From Leptotrichia sp. oral taxon 215 str. W9775 (GTDB lineage Bacteria; Fusobacteriota; Fusobacteriia; Fusobacteriales; Leptotrichiaceae): DNA of 25,311 nucleotides. The notes under the pieces are model-generated. The model searched no databases. It worked only from the letters and a program-made list of their open reading frames with translations, and was not told where the DNA came from. The first letter of the stretch is position 1; each line of letters starts with the position of its first letter. The stretch spans positions 143,131 to 168,441 of the forward strand of contig NZ_KI272826.1 in assembly GCF_000469505.1 (NCBI RefSeq), given 5' to 3'. The translations under genes and the position numbers were made by a program. Shown one piece after another: positions 8,164-16,266 of the stretch.

Positions 8164-9373
8164 TTACATTTTCTCCCTTCAATATGGAAAATACAGTATG
8201 CATATCCTTGTCTCCTCTTCCTGAAACATTTACGATTATTGTTTCCCTTTTATCCTTTGGCAATGCAGGGCATAGTTTTTCAAGGTATGCAAGTGCGTGA
8301 GCACTTTCAATGGCAGGAATAATTCCTTCCTTTCTTGTAGTAAGAATAAGTGCATCCATAGCTTCATTATCAGTTATTGCCGCATAGGATACTCTTCCAG
8401 TTTCAAATAAATGAGCATGTTCAGGCCCTACTCCGGGATAATCTAGTCCTGCAGAAATAGAGTGAACAGGACTTATCTGACCGTACTTATTTTGAAGTAC
8501 ATATGTCTTCATTCCGTGGATAATTCCTTCTTTACCTAAAGTCAGTGTAGCGGCATGCATATCTGTAGTAATACCGTGCCCACCGGCTTCAACTCCGTAA
8601 AGTTTTGTAGTTTCATCATTAAGGAATCCTGAGAATATCCCTATGGCATTACTTCCACCACCTACACAGGCAATGACATGATCGGCATGTTTTCCAAGAC
8701 TTTCTATCTGTTTTCTTGCTTCAGTTCCAATAACTGACTGGAAATCCTTTACCATTGAAGGATAAGGATGAGGGCCTACGGCAGAACCTATTACATAAAA
8801 AACATTTTCTATTTCTGCAACCCATGACTGTATAGCCGCAGTTGTGGCTTCCTTAAGAGTTTTCAGGCCGTCTTCTACAGAAACAACCTTTGCTCCAAGT
8901 AGTTCCATACGGAAGACATTAAGTTTCTGTCTTTCAATGTCAACAGCTCCCATATAAACATCACATTCAAGACCAAGAAGTGCCGCGGCAGTGGCAGTGG
9001 CAACTCCGTGCTGTCCTGCACCTGTTTCGGCTATAACTTTCTTTTTCCCCATTCTTTTAGCTAGAAGAACTTGACCGAGGGCATTATTTATCTTGTGAGC
9101 TCCTGTATGGTTTAAATCCTCCCTTTTCAGATAAATGTCATGACCATAGTGGTCACTGAGATTTTTTGCATAAAATAACGGTGTTTCACGCCCTACATAG
9201 TTTTTAAGGAGATACTGGAGTTCTTCCTGAAATTCCTTATCATTTTTGACTTTTTCATATTCCTTTTCCAGCTCTATCAGGGCAAACATTGCAGTTTCAG
9301 GAACATATTGTCCTCCAAATTTACCAAAATAGGCTTTTTCGTTAAAATTATTATTTTTAGGATTATTTTTCAT
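8156..9373 (-). CDS. trpB: Tryptophan synthase beta chain
   Basis: TrpB (405 residues) joins indole and serine to make tryptophan using pyridoxal phosphate. It has the PLP lysine in HTGAHKINN (Lys94), the catalytic Glu in AETGAGQHG (Glu116), the phosphate loop GGGSNAIG and a TrpB1-type N-terminus with YFGKFGGQYVPET. Length is normal. A ribosome site AAGGAAAA precedes the ATG, 44 nt after trpF. The PLP it needs is made by pdxST, encoded 12 kb away in the same window. Confidence 0.97.
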   Translation of the reverse strand: MKNNPKNNNFNEKAYFGKFGGQYVPETAMFALIELEKEYEKVKNDKEFQEELQYLLKNYVGRETPLFYAKNLSDHYGHDIYLKREDLNHTGAHKINNALGQVLLAKRMGKKKVIAETGAGQHGVATATAAALLGLECDVYMGAVDIERQKLNVFRMELLGAKVVSVEDGLKTLKEATTAAIQSWVAEIENVFYVIGSAVGPHPYPSMVKDFQSVIGTEARKQIESLGKHADHVIACVGGGSNAIGIFSGFLNDETTKLYGVEAGGHGITTDMHAATLTLGKEGIIHGMKTYVLQNKYGQISPVHSISAGLDYPGVGPEHAHLFETGRVSYAAITDNEAMDALILTTRKEGIIPAIESAHALAYLEKLCPALPKDKRETIIVNVSGRGDKDMHTVFSILKGENVNE

Positions 9374-9417
9374 CTTGTTTTCCTTTCTTTCATATAATTA
9401 AATTCAATAGATAAATT

Positions 9418-10083
9418 TTACTGTAAATTCTTATTTCTTATTTCAGATATTACTTCTTCAATCAATTTTCTGTTTTTACGGTTATTTATTTCAACTTTGC
9501 TGTTTACATCAAGTATGGCAGGACTGTATGAAAGTGCTTCGGCTATATTTTCCTTTTCAAGTCCTCCTGCAAGTATAAAAGAATATTCTTCCATACTGCT
9601 TAATATATTCCAGTCAAATACAATTCCATTTCCACCGGCATTTACTCCCTTTGCATCAAATAATGGAAATTCAATATATTTACTGTATTCTTTTATTTCA
9701 GGCAGGCTGTCCTTTACACTGAAGGCTTTCCATATTTTTATTTTTTTATTATATTCCTTTTCATATTCCTCAAGTTTTGAATAGAGTTCCTTACAGTATT
9801 CGGGAGTTTCGTTTCCGTGCAGCTGAACAGTATCAATGTCAGTTTTTTTGATTATATCGATAATATTTTCAATCTTTTCATCGAGAAAAACTCCAACTGT
9901 CTTTTTTTCTGCTGAATGTGCAATTTCAGTAATTTTTTTGGCAAGTTCATTAGAAACAAATCTCGGACTTTTTGAAACAAAGATACATCCAAAGTAATTA
10001 ACTGGTAAATCTTTTAATTCCTCAATTTCCTCAATACTTCTTATACCACATATTTTCAATCTGGTAAACCTGTTATTATTCAT
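9418..10083 (-). CDS. trpF: Phosphoribosylanthranilate isomerase
   Basis: TrpF (221 residues) performs the Amadori rearrangement of phosphoribosylanthranilate. LKICGI carries the catalytic Cys12 and LFDAKG the catalytic Asp143, followed by GGNGIVFDW; VQLHGNE is also typical. The C-terminal phosphate-binding motif, usually DVSSGVE, reads DVNSKVE here, an unusual Gly-to-Lys change. It stands as a separate gene, not fused to trpC as in enterobacteria, 18 nt after trpC. Confidence 0.93.
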   Translation of the reverse strand: MNNNRFTRLKICGIRSIEEIEELKDLPVNYFGCIFVSKSPRFVSNELAKKITEIAHSAEKKTVGVFLDEKIENIIDIIKKTDIDTVQLHGNETPEYCKELYSKLEEYEKEYNKKIKIWKAFSVKDSLPEIKEYSKYIEFPLFDAKGVNAGGNGIVFDWNILSSMEEYSFILAGGLEKENIAEALSYSPAILDVNSKVEINNRKNRKLIEEVISEIRNKNLQ

Positions 10084-10101
10084 ATTTCTTCCTTTCCTGT
10101 T

Positions 10102-10830
10102 TTAAAATATCAGGCCCTTCATAAGAGCTTCTCCAATAAGAAGAGCATCAACATTAAGATTTTCGGCATATTTTAAGTCATCCTCAGATAAAAATCCGCT
10201 TTCGCTGACAAGAACAATATTTTTAAGAATTTCTTCAGGAATAAATTTTATAAGTTCCCCTGTTATTTTTATATCTGTATTGAAGGTATTAAGATTCCGG
10301 TTGTTTATTCCCAGTATTTGTAAATCCGGTATTTTTAAAGCCCTTTCAAGTTCGCTTTTATCGTGGATTTCCACCAATACATCAAGTTCAAGTTCGTGAG
10401 CCAGACGGTGCAGTGTATGCAGTTCCTCATCATTTAACATTCTCACTATAAGAAGTATTGCAGAAGCTCCAAGAAATTTAGCATGAGCCACCTGAAAAGG
10501 AGTGTATACAAAGTCCTTTCTCAATATTGGAATATGAGGGAAGTTTTCAGAAACGATTTTTATAAATTCGTTATCCCCTTTGAAATATTCCTCTTCCGTA
10601 AGAATAGAAAAGGCTGCAACTCCATTTTCAACATAGTATTTAGCCTGATTTAAAAGGTTGAAGCTGTCATTGGCTATTTTCCCTTTGGAAGGAGACGCCC
10701 TCTTGATTTCACCTATTATTTTTAAACCTTTCTGCTTCAAGGCCTCCTTAAAAGATGGTCTTTTATATACCTTTTTTTCCTTTTCCAGCTGTATTTCACG
10801 TTTTTCCTTTATTTCAGATAATATATCCAT
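10102..10830 (-). CDS. trpC: Indole-3-glycerol phosphate synthase
   Basis: TrpC (242 residues) closes the indole ring from carboxyphenylamino-deoxyribulose phosphate. Family motifs run in order: IGEIKRASPSKG (Lys43), ILTEEEYFKG, LRKDF, VEIHDKSELE, LGINNRNL, LVSESG and ALLIGEALM. It is slightly shorter than the usual 255-270 residues because of a short N-terminus. It lies 42 nt downstream of trpGD in the operon. Confidence 0.96.
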   Translation of the reverse strand: MDILSEIKEKREIQLEKEKKVYKRPSFKEALKQKGLKIIGEIKRASPSKGKIANDSFNLLNQAKYYVENGVAAFSILTEEEYFKGDNEFIKIVSENFPHIPILRKDFVYTPFQVAHAKFLGASAILLIVRMLNDEELHTLHRLAHELELDVLVEIHDKSELERALKIPDLQILGINNRNLNTFNTDIKITGELIKFIPEEILKNIVLVSESGFLSEDDLKYAENLNVDALLIGEALMKGLIF

Positions 10831-10872
10831 TGTTACCTCACTTTTTTTGTCATAAAATTTTAATTTATTTAT

Positions 10873-12513
10873 CTATTTTCCAGTATATTTTTTGTAAAAA
10901 TCGTAGACTTTTCCACTGTTTATAGCTTCAAGTATTAAAGGTTTAGCTTCTGCAGGATGTTTAACAAAATCTGCAGTATAAAGGGCAAACATTGCATTCA
11001 GGATTACAATATCTGATTTAGGTGAATTTTCTTCTCCTTTAAGGGTTCTTACTAGAATTTCAGCATTTTCCTCAGGAGTCCCACCTTCAATGTCTGCATG
11101 AAAGGCCCTCTTAAATCCAAATGTTTCAGGAGAAACAGTGTATTCAAGTATTTTGTCACCTTTTACTTCTACAATTTTTGTTTCATCACAGATAGAAATT
11201 TCATCAAGACCGTCATTTCCCCTTACAACAAGTGCATGTTCCCTTCCAAGAAGCTGCAATGTTTCAGCATAAAGTCTATGTACAGGTTCGTGATAAAGTC
11301 CCACAAGCTGGTATTTCAGCTTTCTGTTTGGATGAAGAAGAGGTCCGAGCACGTTAAACACAGTTCTTATTCCAAGTCTCTGTCTCACTTCCCTCACTTC
11401 CCCTATAAGCTTATGGAAGAATGGAGCATGGAAAAATGCAAGATTGCTGTTTTCAAGTTTATTCAGCTGGGTAATAAGTGATTTTTCCATAGTTAATCCA
11501 AGTTTATCAATTACATCGCTGCTTCCACTTTTACTTGTTACAGATTTATTTCCATGTTTTGCAACTTTTACTCCCATGGCTGCAACAATAAATGCAACAG
11601 TTGTGGAAATGTTTATTGTCTTAAGGCCATCTCCTCCTGTTCCGCAGAGATCAATCATAGGAGTGTCATCTGAAAATGTAGTGCTGTACTCTAGAATATT
11701 TTTTACAAAAGCTGTAAGGGATTCAGGATATAGACTTTTTTCAGAAATAAGTACAAGGAGTGCTCCAAGCTGTACAATATCATAATTTTTAGAATTTATG
11801 ACTTCACATATTTCCTTAAAATCATTATCTCCTAAAGGAATGTTATCCTGCAACTTTTTCAGGGATTTCTTGAAAACTTCATCTGCTTTCTTTCTTTCAA
11901 GTTCTTCTATTTTTTCATTATAGTCCTGTGAAGAAATCTTTTTTGTATTTACGATAAAGTTTCTTATAATATTTTTACCATATTCGGTAAAAAATGATTC
12001 GGGATGGAACTGTACCCCGTAAATGCTTTTTGTTCTGTGTTCCAGAGCCATTATAATACCGTCATTGGATTTTGCTGTTACTGCAAGGTCTTCAGGAAGG
12101 TTTTCTTCGCTTACATACAGTGAATGATAACGCATTACATTAAATTTTTCAGGCATGTCCTTAAATAAAATTGAATTTTTATCAGTTACCGTAATTTCTG
12201 AAGTTTTTCCATGTAAAGGTGTTTCAAGCTTTTCAATTTTCCCTCCAAAAACAAGGCCGAAAGCCTGATGGCCAAGACATATACCAAGTATGGGGATATT
12301 ATCAATGTTTTTAAGAATTTCAAGACATATACCGCTATCTTTAGGATGTTTAGGTCCGGGAGAAAGTACAATCCTGTCAGGGTTCAGCTCTCTTATTCCT
12401 TCAAGTGTAATTTCATCATTTCTCACAGTTTTTACTTCTTCATTTGTAAGTTCCTTTAAATATTGCTCCACATTAAATACAAAAGAATCATAGTTATCAA
12501 TAAGTAGTATCAT
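10873..12513 (-). CDS. trpGD: TrpG::TrpD fusion: anthranilate synthase glutaminase plus anthranilate phosphoribosyltransferase
   Basis: This 546-residue bifunctional protein begins with a class I glutamine amidotransferase: LLIDNYDSFVFN, the oxyanion region LSPGPKHP, nucleophile Cys79 in GICLGHQ, and His170/Glu172 in FHPES. It supplies ammonia to TrpE. A linker of charged helix (about 200-225) leads to the phosphoribosyltransferase domain with DLCGTGGDG (289-296), VAKHGNKSVTSKSGSSD and GPLLHP, which attaches phosphoribose to anthranilate. The same fusion order is known from E. coli. The gene starts 5 nt after the trpE stop, implying tight coupling of the two anthranilate synthase subunits. 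Confidence 0.96.
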   Translation of the reverse strand: MILLIDNYDSFVFNVEQYLKELTNEEVKTVRNDEITLEGIRELNPDRIVLSPGPKHPKDSGICLEILKNIDNIPILGICLGHQAFGLVFGGKIEKLETPLHGKTSEITVTDKNSILFKDMPEKFNVMRYHSLYVSEENLPEDLAVTAKSNDGIIMALEHRTKSIYGVQFHPESFFTEYGKNIIRNFIVNTKKISSQDYNEKIEELERKKADEVFKKSLKKLQDNIPLGDNDFKEICEVINSKNYDIVQLGALLVLISEKSLYPESLTAFVKNILEYSTTFSDDTPMIDLCGTGGDGLKTINISTTVAFIVAAMGVKVAKHGNKSVTSKSGSSDVIDKLGLTMEKSLITQLNKLENSNLAFFHAPFFHKLIGEVREVRQRLGIRTVFNVLGPLLHPNRKLKYQLVGLYHEPVHRLYAETLQLLGREHALVVRGNDGLDEISICDETKIVEVKGDKILEYTVSPETFGFKRAFHADIEGGTPEENAEILVRTLKGEENSPKSDIVILNAMFALYTADFVKHPAEAKPLILEAINSGKVYDFYKKYTGK

Positions 12514-12518
12514 TTTTA

Positions 12519-13832
12519 TTACCCTCTTTCCTTACAGTTGTTTTTAAATATGTTCAGGACAGATGCCCTTTTATGAGTTATTTCCTCATATTCCTTTTCT
12601 TTTACGGAATCATAGACAATTCCTGCTCCTGCCTGAATAAATACTTTGGAAACGTTGTTTCCTTCAGAAGTATCTTTTCCGGAAATGTTGTCTGCAGCAT
12701 TGTTTCTATTTGCAAAAAATGCACTTCTTATAACGATTGCAAGCTGCATATTTCCATTGAAATGAAGGAATCCAATTCCACCTCCGTAAATATTTCTTTT
12801 ATATTCTTCAAGTTCACCTATTATTTCCATTGCCCTTATTTTAGGTGCACCGCTTAATGTCCCTGCTGGGAATACGGAAGAAACAATATCAAAAAGCGAA
12901 ACATCATTCCTTTTCTGACCAAATACTTCTGAAACAATGTGCATAACGTGCTGGTAATGTTTTACATGCATCATGTTCTTAACTATGACGGAGCCCTGTC
13001 TGGCAAATTTTCCTATGTCATTTCTGGCCAGGTCTACTAACATTCTGTGTTCTGCACATTCCTTAGGGTCATTTAGCAGATCCTGTGCAAGGAAAGCATC
13101 TTCATTTGCATCTTTTCCACGAGGACGGGTACCTGCAATGGGAGCGATATAAATATTATTGAAAAGAATTTCAGCAAGTATTTCAGGGCTTGATCCTACT
13201 ACATCTCCATATTTTGTCGGAAAGTGGAACATATATGGGGAAGGATTAGCTTTAGCCAGCTTTTTGTAGAATTCAAGGGAATCAATATTTGATTCAAGGC
13301 AGAGCTGCTCACTCAGGACAACTTGGAAAATATCCCCCATTTTTATATATTCCTTAGCTTTTTCCACAATATCGTAAAAATGTTCCTTTTCCTTATCTAA
13401 ATCAGTTTCTATTTTATAAAAAATTTCATTTTCTGCAGGCTTTTCAGTAAAGGATTCATTTTCAAGAAAATTGTAATATTTTTCTTCATCCCCGTAGAAA
13501 GTATACATTTTACTGATTTTTGAGTAGTGCAGGTATGCCTTTGCATTGGCAAAAACAAATTGCGGAAATTCAAACTGGCTTTTTTCCTTCTTTTCAATTT
13601 TTTCGAAAAAGTGTATAGTTTCGTAGGAAAAGATTCCAAAAAGCCCTGCAAATGGAGCTATTGCCTTCTGATTGCTGTAAAAAAGCTCCAGCGTTTTGTA
13701 GCTGTATTCATAAGAATCTATATAATCACAGTCAATTCCAATTATAATCTGGTTTGCATCTTCAGCCAGATAAGAATTTTTAAATTTATCCCTTATTATT
13801 GAGTAGTAGTGTACTGCTTCCTTTGTTAACAT
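12519..13832 (-). CDS. trpE: Anthranilate synthase component I
   Basis: TrpE makes anthranilate from chorismate with TrpG-derived ammonia. Core motifs are present: GDIFQVVLSEQ, NPSPYMF (196-202), GSSPEILAE, IAGTRPRG, LVDLARND, FPAGTLSGAPK and QAGAGIVYDS. At 437 residues it is short for the family (about 490-520) because the N-terminal region is reduced. The tryptophan-binding LLES motif seems to be replaced by LAED (22-25). A polar, low-complexity insert of about 20 residues lies at 374-395 just before the QAGAG strand. AGGAGG precedes the ATG. Expression should be controlled by the leader and attenuator immediately upstream. Confidence 0.96.
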   Translation of the reverse strand: MLTKEAVHYYSIIRDKFKNSYLAEDANQIIIGIDCDYIDSYEYSYKTLELFYSNQKAIAPFAGLFGIFSYETIHFFEKIEKKEKSQFEFPQFVFANAKAYLHYSKISKMYTFYGDEEKYYNFLENESFTEKPAENEIFYKIETDLDKEKEHFYDIVEKAKEYIKMGDIFQVVLSEQLCLESNIDSLEFYKKLAKANPSPYMFHFPTKYGDVVGSSPEILAEILFNNIYIAPIAGTRPRGKDANEDAFLAQDLLNDPKECAEHRMLVDLARNDIGKFARQGSVIVKNMMHVKHYQHVMHIVSEVFGQKRNDVSLFDIVSSVFPAGTLSGAPKIRAMEIIGELEEYKRNIYGGGIGFLHFNGNMQLAIVIRSAFFANRNNAADNISGKDTSEGNNVSKVFIQAGAGIVYDSVKEKEYEEITHKRASVLNIFKNNCKERG

Positions 13833-13858
13833 AATATCCTCCTAATATTTTATTTGGT

Positions 13859-13890
13859 AAAAAAGAAAGTCCTCCGTAAATAGAGGACTT
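13859..13890 (-). terminator. trp operon attenuator terminator
   Basis: On the minus strand the perfect 8-bp stem AAGTCCTC (13890-13883)/GAGGACTT (13874-13867) has an 8-nt loop. It is followed by TCTTTTTT. It lies between the leader peptide and trpE, 27 nt before the trpE start, so it must be bypassed for trp expression. Confidence 0.88.
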
Positions 13891-13902
13891 ATAAATAAAG
13901 AA

Positions 13903-13931
13903 AAAGCATCACATTTATACACCGATGCCTT
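13903..13931 (-). promoter_or_regulatory. Second hairpin in the trp leader
   Basis: AAGGCATC (13931-13924) pairs with GATGCTTT (13910-13903) around a 13-nt loop, with one G-U pair. It is followed by TTCTTT, so it could pause RNA polymerase or act as an auxiliary weak terminator. Its CGGTG segment can alternatively pair with CACCG just after the leader peptide. Confidence 0.55.
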
Positions 13932-13960
13932 TGCTTACATTTATTATAACAGATAGACTA

Positions 13961-13977
13961 TATAAAATCCTAAATTG
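13961..13977 (-). promoter_or_regulatory. Candidate antiterminator segment of the trp leader
   Basis: CAATTTAG (13977-13970) is complementary to CTAAATTG (14030-14023), which lies inside the leader-peptide codons. The overlapping TAGGATTTTATA (13972-13961) can pair, with bulges, with TATAAGTCCTCTA, which contains the 5' arm of the attenuator stem. The pairings exclude each other, as attenuation by ribosome stalling requires. The second pairing is imperfect and was made by hand. Confidence 0.5.
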
Positions 13978-13991
13978 CCGGTGAAATATTA

Positions 13992-14039
13992 TTAAACTGT
14001 ATTTAATATGCTCCACCATAGCCAATTTAGTCTTTTCAT
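13992..14039 (-). CDS. trpL: trp leader peptide with three Trp codons
   Basis: A 15-codon ORF on the minus strand reads MKRLNWLWWSILNTV and ends in TAA. It contains three tryptophans, two adjacent, at codons 6, 8 and 9. A ribosome site GGAGAG lies 6 nt before the ATG. It begins about 34 nt after the predicted transcription start and is followed by the antiterminator segment, hairpins, terminator and trpE. Three Trp codons in 15, at this position, is the signature of a classical attenuation leader: when charged tRNA-Trp is scarce, ribosomes stall and the terminator does not form. The peptide itself probably has no other role. Confidence 0.9.
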   Translation of the reverse strand: MKRLNWLWWSILNTV

Positions 14040-14079
14040 TTTAATCTCTCCAATCTTTTTTAATTTATTTTATGAAGTA

Positions 14080-14108
14080 AGTATACAATGAAACTATATA
14101 TTTGTAAA
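14080..14108 (-). promoter_or_regulatory. trp operon promoter
   Basis: On the minus strand the -35 TTTACA (14108-14103) and -10 TATACT (14085-14080) are separated by exactly 17 nt; each differs from consensus at one base. The start would be near 14073, giving a leader RNA of about 240 nt before trpE. No obvious operator palindrome overlaps it. Confidence 0.75.
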
Positions 14109-14173
14109 ATATTATTTTTCAATAGTAGATATATATATTGTGAATGATTACGAATTATCGATTGTTTTTAAAA

Positions 14174-14202
14174 TTGACTTCTTTCAAGGCATATGATATA
14201 AA
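14174..14202 (+). promoter_or_regulatory. Promoter of the PTS IIA-glucosidase gene group
   Basis: TTGACT (14174-14179) and TATAAA (14197-14202) are separated by 17 nt; the -10 is preceded by TGA, an extended -10. Transcription would start near 14209, 33 nt before the IIA gene. It is divergent from the trp promoter, with about 65 nt between their -35 boxes. Confidence 0.75.
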
Positions 14203-14241
14203 AAGGTAAGAGAAAAATTAAAAAAATCAGGAGGAAATAAC

Positions 14242-14568
14242 ATGGAAGAAAAATTAGACTTGGAAATGATTGCAATGACGCTTATAGGGCGTGCAGGAGA
14301 AAGTAAAAGTCTGGCATATCAGGCACTTACTGCGGCAAAGGAAGGTAAATTTGAAGAAGCGGAAGAATTCATGAAAAAAGCAAGTGAGGAAATGATAAAG
14401 GCACATGAAATACAGACTGATTTAATAGTAAAGGAAGCAGGTGGAGAAAAACTGGATGTAGGTCTTATAATGGTTCATTCCCAGGATCACTTAATGGGAG
14501 CAATTTTATTTAAGGATCTTGTAAAGGAATTTATAGACCTTTATAAAAAACTGTATGATAAAAAATAA
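14242..14568 (+). CDS. PTS lactose/cellobiose-family EIIA component
   Basis: This 108-residue all-helical protein matches the LacF/ChbA-type EIIA family in length and sequence. The phosphorylated histidine lies in LIMVHSQDHLM (His79), with the neighbouring Asp82 that binds the metal in the trimer; the N-terminal helix has the usual AGESKSLAYQAL. It accepts phosphate from HPr and passes it to a cognate EIIB. No EIIB or EIIC gene is in this window, so the partners must be elsewhere. The GH1 6-phospho-beta-glucosidase three genes downstream supports a beta-glucoside or cellobiose role. AGGAGG precedes the ATG. Confidence 0.93.
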   Translation: MEEKLDLEMIAMTLIGRAGESKSLAYQALTAAKEGKFEEAEEFMKKASEEMIKAHEIQTDLIVKEAGGEKLDVGLIMVHSQDHLMGAILFKDLVKEFIDLYKKLYDKK

Positions 14569-14579
14569 GGGAGGATTTC

Positions 14580-15518
14580 TTGATTATGCTTCTACATAAA
14601 AAAAAGATTGTTGAATATATTGTAGTAGCTGGATTTATTGGGTTGCAGGTATCGTGTGGAGGAAATGTTAAAGATGGGAATATTTCTGCAAATTCTAACT
14701 CAGGTGATACAAAAAGTGTAAACAGTACGACAGGAAAAACTGGAAATAATTCTAAAATGGTAAATTCGACAAAGGCTGTAAATCCCGATGGAATGACAAT
14801 AGAAACAAGATACAATGCTCCTGCAGGCTATAAAAGGGTTGCCGTTGAAAAGGGAAGCTTTGGAGATTTCCTGAGAAATCAGAAACTTAAGCCCTACGGA
14901 GAAAAGGCACTGTACTATAACGGACAGGCAAAAAGAAGTGAAGGAATATATGACAGTGTAATTGATGTGGAAATAGGCGACAGGGATTTGCATCAGTGTG
15001 CAGATGCCATAATGCTCATAAGGGCAGAATATTTTTATCAGAAGAAGGAGTATGATAAAATTAATTTTAACTTTGTTTCAGGATTTAATGCCCAGTACAG
15101 TAAATGGATGCAGGGATACAGAATAAATCCAAATGGGAAAGGCTCCTACTATAAGAAGGCTTCCCCGTCAAATACTTATAAGGATTTCAGAAGTTTCATG
15201 AATATTGTATTTGGATACGCGGGAACATTATCCATGGAAAAGGAAATGAAACCCCAGTCTTTGGAAAATATGAAAATAGGGGATGTATTCATTATGGGAG
15301 GAAGTCCAGGACATGCTGTAATTATTGTGGATATGGCTGAAAACGACAAAGGGGAAAAGATATTCATGCTTGCCCAGTCATATATGCCAGCACAGCAGAC
15401 ACAGATTCTGATTAATCCTGCAGACAGAAATATGGGAGTATGGTATTCCCTGAAGGGGAAAACTGTACTTGAAACTCCTGAATGGAGATTTCCGTTAGAA
15501 AAATTGAGAAAATTTTGA
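14580..15518 (+). CDS. DUF4846-like lipoprotein
   Basis: The protein (312 residues from TTG at 14580) starts with Lys-rich HKKK, a hydrophobic segment and lipobox LQVSC (Cys26), so it should be a lipoprotein. A Ser/Asn/Thr/Lys linker of about 45 residues follows. The globular part carries DVEIGDRDLHQCADAIMLIRAEYFY, NFVSGFNAQYSKW, and GDVFIMGGSPGHAVIIVDMA, which I recognise as DUF4846; its GDVF...GHA pattern recalls papain/amidase-like folds, but catalysis is not shown. GGAGG at 14570-14574 is 5 nt from TTG and 11 nt from ATG at 14586, so either may start it. It lies 11 nt after the EIIA gene, in the same operon. Function unknown. Confidence 0.8.
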   Translation: MIMLLHKKKIVEYIVVAGFIGLQVSCGGNVKDGNISANSNSGDTKSVNSTTGKTGNNSKMVNSTKAVNPDGMTIETRYNAPAGYKRVAVEKGSFGDFLRNQKLKPYGEKALYYNGQAKRSEGIYDSVIDVEIGDRDLHQCADAIMLIRAEYFYQKKEYDKINFNFVSGFNAQYSKWMQGYRINPNGKGSYYKKASPSNTYKDFRSFMNIVFGYAGTLSMEKEMKPQSLENMKIGDVFIMGGSPGHAVIIVDMAENDKGEKIFMLAQSYMPAQQTQILINPADRNMGVWYSLKGKTVLETPEWRFPLEKLRKF

Positions 15519-15527
15519 GGTGAAACT

Positions 15528-16184
15528 TTGAAAATAGCAGTAATGGCAGGCACTCCCATAGATACAAATATGGGAGCTGTTCTTCTTGAAAAAAATGGAT
15601 TTTCTGAAGGTGAAATAATAAGAATTCCAATATCTGAAAATCCTGTAAAACAGACAATATTTCAGACTTCAGAAACAGAGTATAAGGAAAAGGTAATAAA
15701 CGGACATGTAGACAACATAAAAAAGGCTGACTGCAATGTACTTTTTGTATATTGTAATTCATTAAGCGGAGCAGTTGATTTTGAAAAACTGGAAAAGAAA
15801 AATAATATAAAAATAGTGACTCCTATGCAGATTTATAAAGAAATAGCCGGTAAATATAAAAAAATAGCTGTATTTGCAGCAAATGCACAGGGCCTTGCAG
15901 GAATAGAAAATGCCATGTTTAAAGGCAATAGTGAAATTAACATTACAGGAATGACGTTTCTTGAAATAGTGAAGGAAATAGAAAAGGGCACTTTACCTGA
16001 GGTAATTGCAGAAAAATTTCATTTTGGCAAGCTTACAGAATACCTTAAGAATATGGAAAATGAGGCAATTCTTCTTGGATGCACGCATTTTCCCTATATT
16101 GAAAGTGAAATCAGGAAAAAATCTGATATGGAAATAATAAATCCTTCACAGGAAATGCTGGAAAAAATAAAGCAGAAGTCATAA
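15528..16184 (+). CDS. Aspartate/glutamate racemase-family protein
   Basis: This 218-residue protein starts with TTG at 15528 after GAGGTG. It shows the paired cysteine motifs of PLP-independent Asp/Glu racemases: FVYCNSLSGAV (Cys76) and LLGCTHFPY (Cys185). These two thiols act as the acid/base pair that inverts the alpha carbon. The N-terminus MKIAVMAGTPIDTNMGA lacks the DSGxGG motif of MurI, and the protein is shorter than MurI (about 260), so it is probably not the cell-wall glutamate racemase but an aspartate/other racemase or a related isomerase. It begins 9 nt after the lipoprotein gene and belongs to the same transcript; its link to sugar uptake is unclear. Confidence 0.82.
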   Translation: MKIAVMAGTPIDTNMGAVLLEKNGFSEGEIIRIPISENPVKQTIFQTSETEYKEKVINGHVDNIKKADCNVLFVYCNSLSGAVDFEKLEKKNNIKIVTPMQIYKEIAGKYKKIAVFAANAQGLAGIENAMFKGNSEINITGMTFLEIVKEIEKGTLPEVIAEKFHFGKLTEYLKNMENEAILLGCTHFPYIESEIRKKSDMEIINPSQEMLEKIKQKS

Positions 16185-16214
16185 AAATAAAGGACTTATC
16201 AGACAGCAGTCAGA

Positions 16215-16241
16215 ATATCAGATGTTACAAACTTCTGATAT
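16215..16241 (+). repeat. Inverted repeat upstream of the glucosidase gene
   Basis: The perfect 8-bp arms ATATCAGA (16215-16222) and TCTGATAT (16234-16241) are separated by 11 nt. No T-run follows, so it is not a terminator. It touches a TATAAT (16241-16246) located 20 nt before the glucosidase start, so it could be an operator or an RNA processing hairpin. Confidence 0.4.
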
Positions 16242-16266
16242 ATAATTAATATGAGGAGGAAACGGT

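Noticed and set aside
12186..12493. Overlapping frames on both strands inside trpGD
   Set aside because: They are reading-frame shadows of the TrpG domain, whose motifs are intact.
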